NCBI RefSeq assembly: GCF_932526225.1 | Contig: NC_064048.1 | Coordinates: 12,157,665 to 12,221,664 of the forward strand | Length of the DNA stretch: 64,000 bases | Direction of reading: 5' to 3' | From: Nematostella vectensis | Lineage: Eukaryota > Cnidaria > Anthozoa > Actiniaria > Edwardsiidae | Shown here: piece after piece, positions 62,101 to 64,000 of the stretch | Layout of the letters: each line of letters starts with the position of its first letter | Numbering within the stretch: position 1 is the stretch's first letter | Translations under genes and position numbers: made by a program | The notes under the pieces: generated by a model | The model's database searches: none | Seen by the model: only the letters and a program-made list of their open reading frames with translations | Told to the model about the DNA's origin: nothing

Positions 62101-64000
62101 ACAGGTACTGCACCCATAGACATATACAGGTACTGCACCCATAGACAAACACAGGTACTGCACCCATAGACAAACACAGGTACTGCACCCGTAGTCAAAC
62201 ACATGTACTGCACTCATAGTCAAACACAGGTACTGCACCCATAGACGAACACAGGTACTGCACCCATAGACATATACAGGTACTGCACCCATAGTCAAAC
62301 AGATGTACTGCACTCATAGTCAAACACAGGTACTGCACCCATAGACGAACACAGGTACTGCACCCATAGACATATACAGGTACTGCACCCATAGTCAAAC
62401 ACAGGTACTGCACCCATAGTCAAACACAGGTACTGCACCCATAGTCAAACACTGGTACTGCACCCATAGACATATACAGGTACTGCACCCATAGTCAAAC
62501 ACATGTACTGCACTTATAGATGAATACTTGAACCCAACCTATATACAACAACAAGTACCACGCCCATAGACAAGGGCGGCTACTAAACCCATAAACAAGC
62601 ACAGGTATGTGCCCATAGACGAACATAGGTACTGCACCCATTAACAAATTCAGATGCTATATCCATACACCATTTGGTCAATCCAAATCGTAAAATTATG
62701 CTTCTGAAAAAGAGATTTTTTTGTGGTCTAGGAGTGGAGGCATAACCTTGACTGGCAGCCTATACCAGTCCATGTGGTTCCCAAGAATCTTGACAAGGTA
62801 GGTGATGCAATGAACATATACACAAGCTTATACTTTTCCTACTATTCCTTTTGTCTTTCTTTTGTCTTTTGGCTCTGAGCTTAAAGCCTATAAATTGTTT
62901 TAGTGAAATTATTAGTTTGTTGATTGTCCACAGGCTATAGGATAATTTGACTCTAAAATGAAGTCTAAATGTCTTGTTAGTGTTGAAGAAAGCACACATC
63001 CCTACTTCAGCTGGATGTATTTGCCTTGTTTTCGCTTCTACAGCAAGCTCTGTCCCTACGAGCTTGCAAGCTGACTTGACAAGGCAAGAAATCAAGGAGA
63101 CGAGAGAACAATGGAAAGCCCTTCTTTTTCCTACCTTGCTATTTCATTGTGGCGTATAGAAAAAAAAACACGCTTCTGGGGGCGAGGGGGGTGAGTTTCA
63201 TATTTACTAGGTGGTGGCGGCAGTTAAACAGCTTGTCGTTTGAAATGTCGCAAGCTCGTAGGGACAAGTTCACTGTAGGAGCAAAACCAAGGCAAATACA
63301 TCCAGTTAGTAGGGATACATTCTTCATTCAACACTAACAAGACATTAGACTTCATTTCAGAGTCAAATTATCCTATGTATATCCTGTGGTTTGTCTAGTC
63401 ATTTTTCTTGATTTTTTCAATAATCTATAACTGTTAGCCCTCTAGTAAGTCAACCAAAGAATGCAGTTTGGTTTGACTAGTGATACTGATGTTGATCATA
63501 GTCTGGTGGTTATAGTGACACAGGGTGACCAACATAACATAAAGGTTAAAAGCCACAGCTTTGTTATGTTTTATGCGATATAGAAAGACAAATTTTGTGA
63601 AGAAATTCCAATTATGATGATGATGACAAGGATGATGATGATTACAATTGGTTGATGGTAGTCGGGACTTGTACTCTATAATAGAAGCTGTGTTTCTACT
63701 CAGCCAAGAAAAAAATAATAGTTACACTCGCCTTGACTTGAGTAGTCCTTAACTTCTTTTTTATAGTATTCATTTAAATAAACAACAAAATATGACATGG
63801 GAGGGGTGGGAGGGGTGCGCACTCACTCTAGCCCAGAGGTGCTGACTTCTGGTGTTTTTTTTGTTAGCTACTCTATTTTGATGTAGACTGCCTGGTCTAC
63901 TCTGAACTGATGGACAAGGCCATGAAAAGTGCTTCATACAAGCGAAAGGAAGCAGAGTACAAAGACCTTCTCTCTGCCCTCGGCCCACATACTGGGCGAA
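38006..64000 (+). CDS. ACP2-like: Histidine acid phosphatase, lysosomal/prostatic type; 5' part, six exons, continues past window
   Basis: Joining 38006-38125, 39935-40027, 40406-40501, 41073-41159, 62732-62797 and 63868-64000 gives 198 residues, roughly half of a typical 380-430 residue family member. Residues 1-31 look like a signal peptide, so the enzyme enters the secretory pathway. R43-H44-G-D-R47 is the family's catalytic RHG motif, where the histidine forms the phosphohistidine intermediate. R107 in RSTDKDRT matches the second conserved phosphate-binding arginine. WPQGFGQLT (61-69) and WQPIPVH (140-146) are further hallmarks. N96-S-S is a glycosylation sequon at a position I recall as used in the mammalian enzymes. 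The enzymes hydrolyse phosphate monoesters, usually at acid pH in lysosomes or outside the cell. The catalytic HD motif and any C-terminal membrane anchor are beyond the window. The sequence does not separate ACP2 from ACP3; an invertebrate co-orthologue is likely. Confidence 0.93.
38126..39934 (+). other. Intron 1 (1,809 bp)
   Basis: GTAAGA donor; acceptor AACCTTTTCAG. The body is AT-rich. A 102-codon open frame at 39236-39544 has no recognisable domain and is probably chance. No repeat or RNA gene is seen. Confidence 0.85.
39935..40027 (+). CDS. ACP2-like: Acid phosphatase exon 2 (residues 41-71), catalytic RHGDR
   Basis: 93 bp, phase 0 on both sides, between acceptor TTTTCAG and donor CAG|GTAAGA. 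It encodes [18 protein letters not shown] followed by [13 protein letters not shown]. The RHGDR motif supplies the nucleophilic histidine (H44) and two phosphate-binding arginines (R43, R47). The DPY and WPQGFGQLT segments are near-identical to the lysosomal/prostatic phosphatase pattern and set the assignment. Confidence 0.95.
40028..40405 (+). other. Intron 2 (378 bp) with two long G runs
   Basis: GTAAGA donor; acceptor TTTATTCACCAG. A G14 run at 40068-40081 and a G12 run at 40130-40141 lie within the first 115 bp. Intronic G runs near a donor are known splicing enhancers in animals, but here they may simply be unstable homopolymers. Confidence 0.85.
40406..40501 (+). CDS. ACP2-like: Acid phosphatase exon 3 (residues 72-103)
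   Basis: 96 bp, phase 0, between acceptor CACCAG and donor CAG|GTGAGG. It encodes [18 protein letters not shown] followed by [14 protein letters not shown]. This is the helix after the catalytic loop (family pattern GM-x2-x-LG-x2-LR-x-RY) and the LN-[ST]-SY loop. N96-S97-S98 is an N-glycosylation sequon. Confidence 0.94.
40502..41072 (+). other. Intron 3 (571 bp)
   Basis: GTGAGG donor; acceptor TTTCGTGTAG. The middle is occupied by a 54-bp minisatellite (listed separately). An open frame of 116 codons across it (40685-41035) is open because 54 is divisible by three and the unit lacks a stop in that frame. Confidence 0.85.
40687..40950 (+). repeat. 54-bp minisatellite in intron 3, about 4.5 to 5 copies
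   Basis: Copies begin with GTGTTA (or a close variant) at 40687, 40741, 40795, 40849 and about 40903, an exact 54-bp step. The shared pattern is GTGTTATTTGTAYGTCACG, then TTGCATRAAAGCYCCTGGTG, then TTGTA. The last copy is degraded. It is unrelated in sequence to the 25-bp repeat in the next intron. Confidence 0.9.
41073..41159 (+). CDS. ACP2-like: Acid phosphatase exon 4 (residues 104-132), RSTDKDRT motif
   Basis: 87 bp, phase 0, acceptor GTGTAG. It encodes [18 protein letters not shown] then [12 protein letters not shown]107 aligns with the conserved active-site arginine of the family motif RSTD-x-DRTLMSA. The 3' end CCACAG|GTACTG is also the first copy of the 25-bp repeat. The last eight exonic bases GACCACAG differ by one base from the GAACACAG that precedes each later GTACTG. 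The donor is weak: after GTA it lacks the usual AGT. Confidence 0.95.
42176..42775 (+). repeat. 300-bp (12-unit) tandem block within the minisatellite
   Basis: A distinctive run of variant units including CACAGGGACTGCACC and GGTACTCCACCC occurs at about 42,257 and again exactly 300 bp later at 42,557, with the same order of flanking variants. This is a recent 12-unit duplication. Confidence 0.85.
43316..47210 (+). repeat. Nested higher-order blocks (325 bp and 2,870 bp) in the minisatellite
   Basis: The variant CTCATAGACATATACAGG lies at 43316, 43641 (325 bp, 13 units) and 46511 (2,870 bp further). The marker GCAGCCCTAGTCAAAC lies near 44261 and 47131, also 2,870 bp apart. A block of about 115 units was therefore duplicated after an internal 13-unit duplication. 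Confidence 0.85.
49590..57140 (+). repeat. Further higher-order blocks (2,895 bp and 1,648 bp) in the minisatellite
   Basis: The CAGCCCTAG marker recurs near 49600, 51019 and 53914 (the last step 2,895 bp). The variant TGCACCAATAGTCAAAC occurs near 54511 and 56159 (1,648 bp). The marker CGAACATCTGTACTG occurs near 51784, 55404 and 57002, besides 44851 and 47920 further left. The steps are not one fixed size, so several separate block duplications are stacked. Confidence 0.8.
60765..62063 (+). repeat. 1,040-bp higher-order block near the right end of the minisatellite
   Basis: The rare short unit GACATTGCACCCATAGAC occurs at 60791 and 61831. It is accompanied both times by CACAGGTACCGCACC and CACACGTACTGCACTC in the same order, 1,040 bp apart. 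Confidence 0.85.
62520..62672 (+). repeat. Degenerate right edge of the 25-bp minisatellite
   Basis: About six diverged units can still be followed at near-25-bp steps, for example TACCACGCCCATAGACAAG, TACTAAACCCATAAACAAG, TATGTGCCCATAGACGAAC and TACTGCACCCATTAACAAA. GTAC and the donor-like CAGGTA are mostly lost. This is the usual look of an array edge that escapes homogenisation. Confidence 0.85.
62732..62797 (+). CDS. ACP2-like: Acid phosphatase exon 5 (residues 133-154), WQPIPVH motif
   Basis: 66 bp, phase 0, acceptor GTGGTCTAG, donor AAG|GTAGGT. It encodes [16 protein letters not shown] then PKNLDK. WQPIPVH is a hallmark of the lysosomal/prostatic phosphatases and follows the PP-x-G-x-Q segment at the end of exon 4, confirming that the two exons join across the 21.6-kb intron. 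Confidence 0.94.
62928..63389. repeat. Inverted repeat with about 142-bp arms and a 178-bp spacer
   Basis: The left arm 62928-63069 (starting CCACAGGCTATAGG, ending CCCTACGAGCTTGC) matches the reverse complement of the right arm 63248-63389 (GCAAGCTCGTAGGG to CCTGTGG) with scattered mismatches and small gaps. Transcribed in the intron, it would fold into a long hairpin. No flanking target-site duplication or transposase is obvious. It could be a foldback/MITE-type element or two opposed copies of a short interspersed repeat. Confidence 0.85.
63613..63643. repeat. ATG/GAT trinucleotide microsatellite
   Basis: Two short runs of the trinucleotide, split by ACAAGG, inside intron 5. Confidence 0.85.
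63868..64000 (+). CDS. ACP2-like: Acid phosphatase exon 6, partial (from residue 155)
   Basis: Acceptor TTTTTTTTGTTAG, phase 0, open to the window edge (44 codons plus one base). It encodes [32 protein letters not shown] and [12 protein letters not shown]. It matches the family segment that follows WQPIPVH (LL-x-F/Y ... CP-x-Y-x-L ... Y). The cysteine (C162) is the usual disulfide cysteine position, by family pattern. The donor is not reached. Confidence 0.9.

Larger units (their letters stand above)
41160..62519 (+). repeat. 25-bp minisatellite, about 850 units, each carrying a splice-donor-like CAG|GTACTG
   Basis: The consensus unit, read from the donor, is GTACTGCACCCATAG then ACGAACACAG. 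Main variants replace ACGAAC by TCAAAC, ACAAAC, ACATAT(AC) or ACGATC, replace CACAGG by CACATG, or replace CACCCATAG by CACCGATAG, CACTCATAG or CAACCATAG. Some units are 24 bp (CATATAAGG), 22 bp (GACATACAGG) or about half length (GACATTGCACCC, near 57965, 59305, 60791, 61831). The + strand is T-poor (3 of 25). The palindrome GTAC recurs every 25 bp. The complementary strand has no stop in any frame of the consensus, producing long spurious open frames. The left end is sharp at the exon; the right end decays. Confidence 0.98.
41160..62731 (+). other. Intron 4 (21,572 bp), almost wholly minisatellite
   Basis: Defined by exon 4 ending in GPQ and exon 5 resuming at [14 protein letters not shown], both phase 0, with acceptor GATTTTTTTGTGGTCTAG. 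The other four introns measure 378 to 1,809 bp, so this one is 12 to 57 times longer. Only about 60 bp before the acceptor are free of repeat. If the intron is retained, translation meets TAG after four codons (V-L-H-R-stop). Confidence 0.93.
62798..63867 (+). other. Intron 5 (1,070 bp)
   Basis: Donor GTAGGT; acceptor GTTTTTTTTGTTAG. It contains a long imperfect inverted repeat and a short ATG/GAT trinucleotide run (both listed). No gene is seen. Confidence 0.85.

Noticed and set aside
41049-62413. Dozens of minus-strand open frames of 65-506 codons with a [14 protein letters not shown]-type periodic sequence
   Set aside because: They are the complement of the 25-bp intronic repeat, which lacks stops in all frames. 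They begin and end wherever a variant unit introduces a stop (TCAAACA gives TGA) and overlap each other in every frame. No promoter, splice structure or non-repeat protein sequence accompanies them.
41160-62519. CRISPR-like array of short repeats
   Set aside because: The 25-bp units abut without unique spacers, and the array lies within an intron of an animal gene.
62760-63337. Overlapping open frames of about 60-111 codons on both strands around intron 5
   Set aside because: Similar peptides on opposite strands arise from the inverted repeat, not from genes.

Overview
The window is animal nuclear DNA, probably from an invertebrate. It holds one recognisable protein-coding gene, split by GT-AG introns, and more than 90 percent of the rest is tandem repeat. 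The species cannot be fixed from the sequence. A cnidarian or another non-vertebrate metazoan with an AT-rich genome is my guess, held with low confidence.

Region 1 (1 to about 36,956) is a macrosatellite. A unit of about 1.70 kb is repeated head to tail 22 times and runs off the left edge. Each unit has a CpG-rich part holding a tRNA-like B-box motif and T runs, followed by an AT-rich part with small hairpins and a 14-bp palindrome. Variants shared by neighbouring units show local amplification, including a two-unit block that was duplicated whole. Units near the right edge diverge, and the last is truncated. No credible protein is encoded.

Region 2 (about 37,000 to 38,005) is a single-copy flank and the likely promoter. 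It includes a short piece of the macrosatellite unit separated from the array by about 110 bp of unrelated sequence.

Region 3 (38,006 to beyond 64,000, + strand) is the 5' part of a histidine acid phosphatase gene of the lysosomal/prostatic type (ACP2/ACP3 family). Six coding exons are visible: 38006-38125, 39935-40027, 40406-40501, 41073-41159, 62732-62797 and 63868-64000 (open at the window edge). All five introns are phase 0. The joined product has a signal peptide, the RHGDR catalytic motif, the RSTDKDRT motif and the WQPIPVH motif. The exons for the C-terminal half, including the catalytic HD motif, lie outside the window.

The most striking feature is intron 4 (41,160-62,731, 21.6 kb). 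It is almost entirely a 25-bp minisatellite of about 850 units. The array starts at the exon 4 splice donor, so the donor (CAG|GTACTG) belongs to the first unit and most later units repeat the same donor-like sequence. The whole intron is in effect a tandem array of candidate 5' splice sites. Intron 3 carries an unrelated 54-bp minisatellite, intron 2 has two long G runs, and intron 5 contains a 142-bp-arm inverted repeat.
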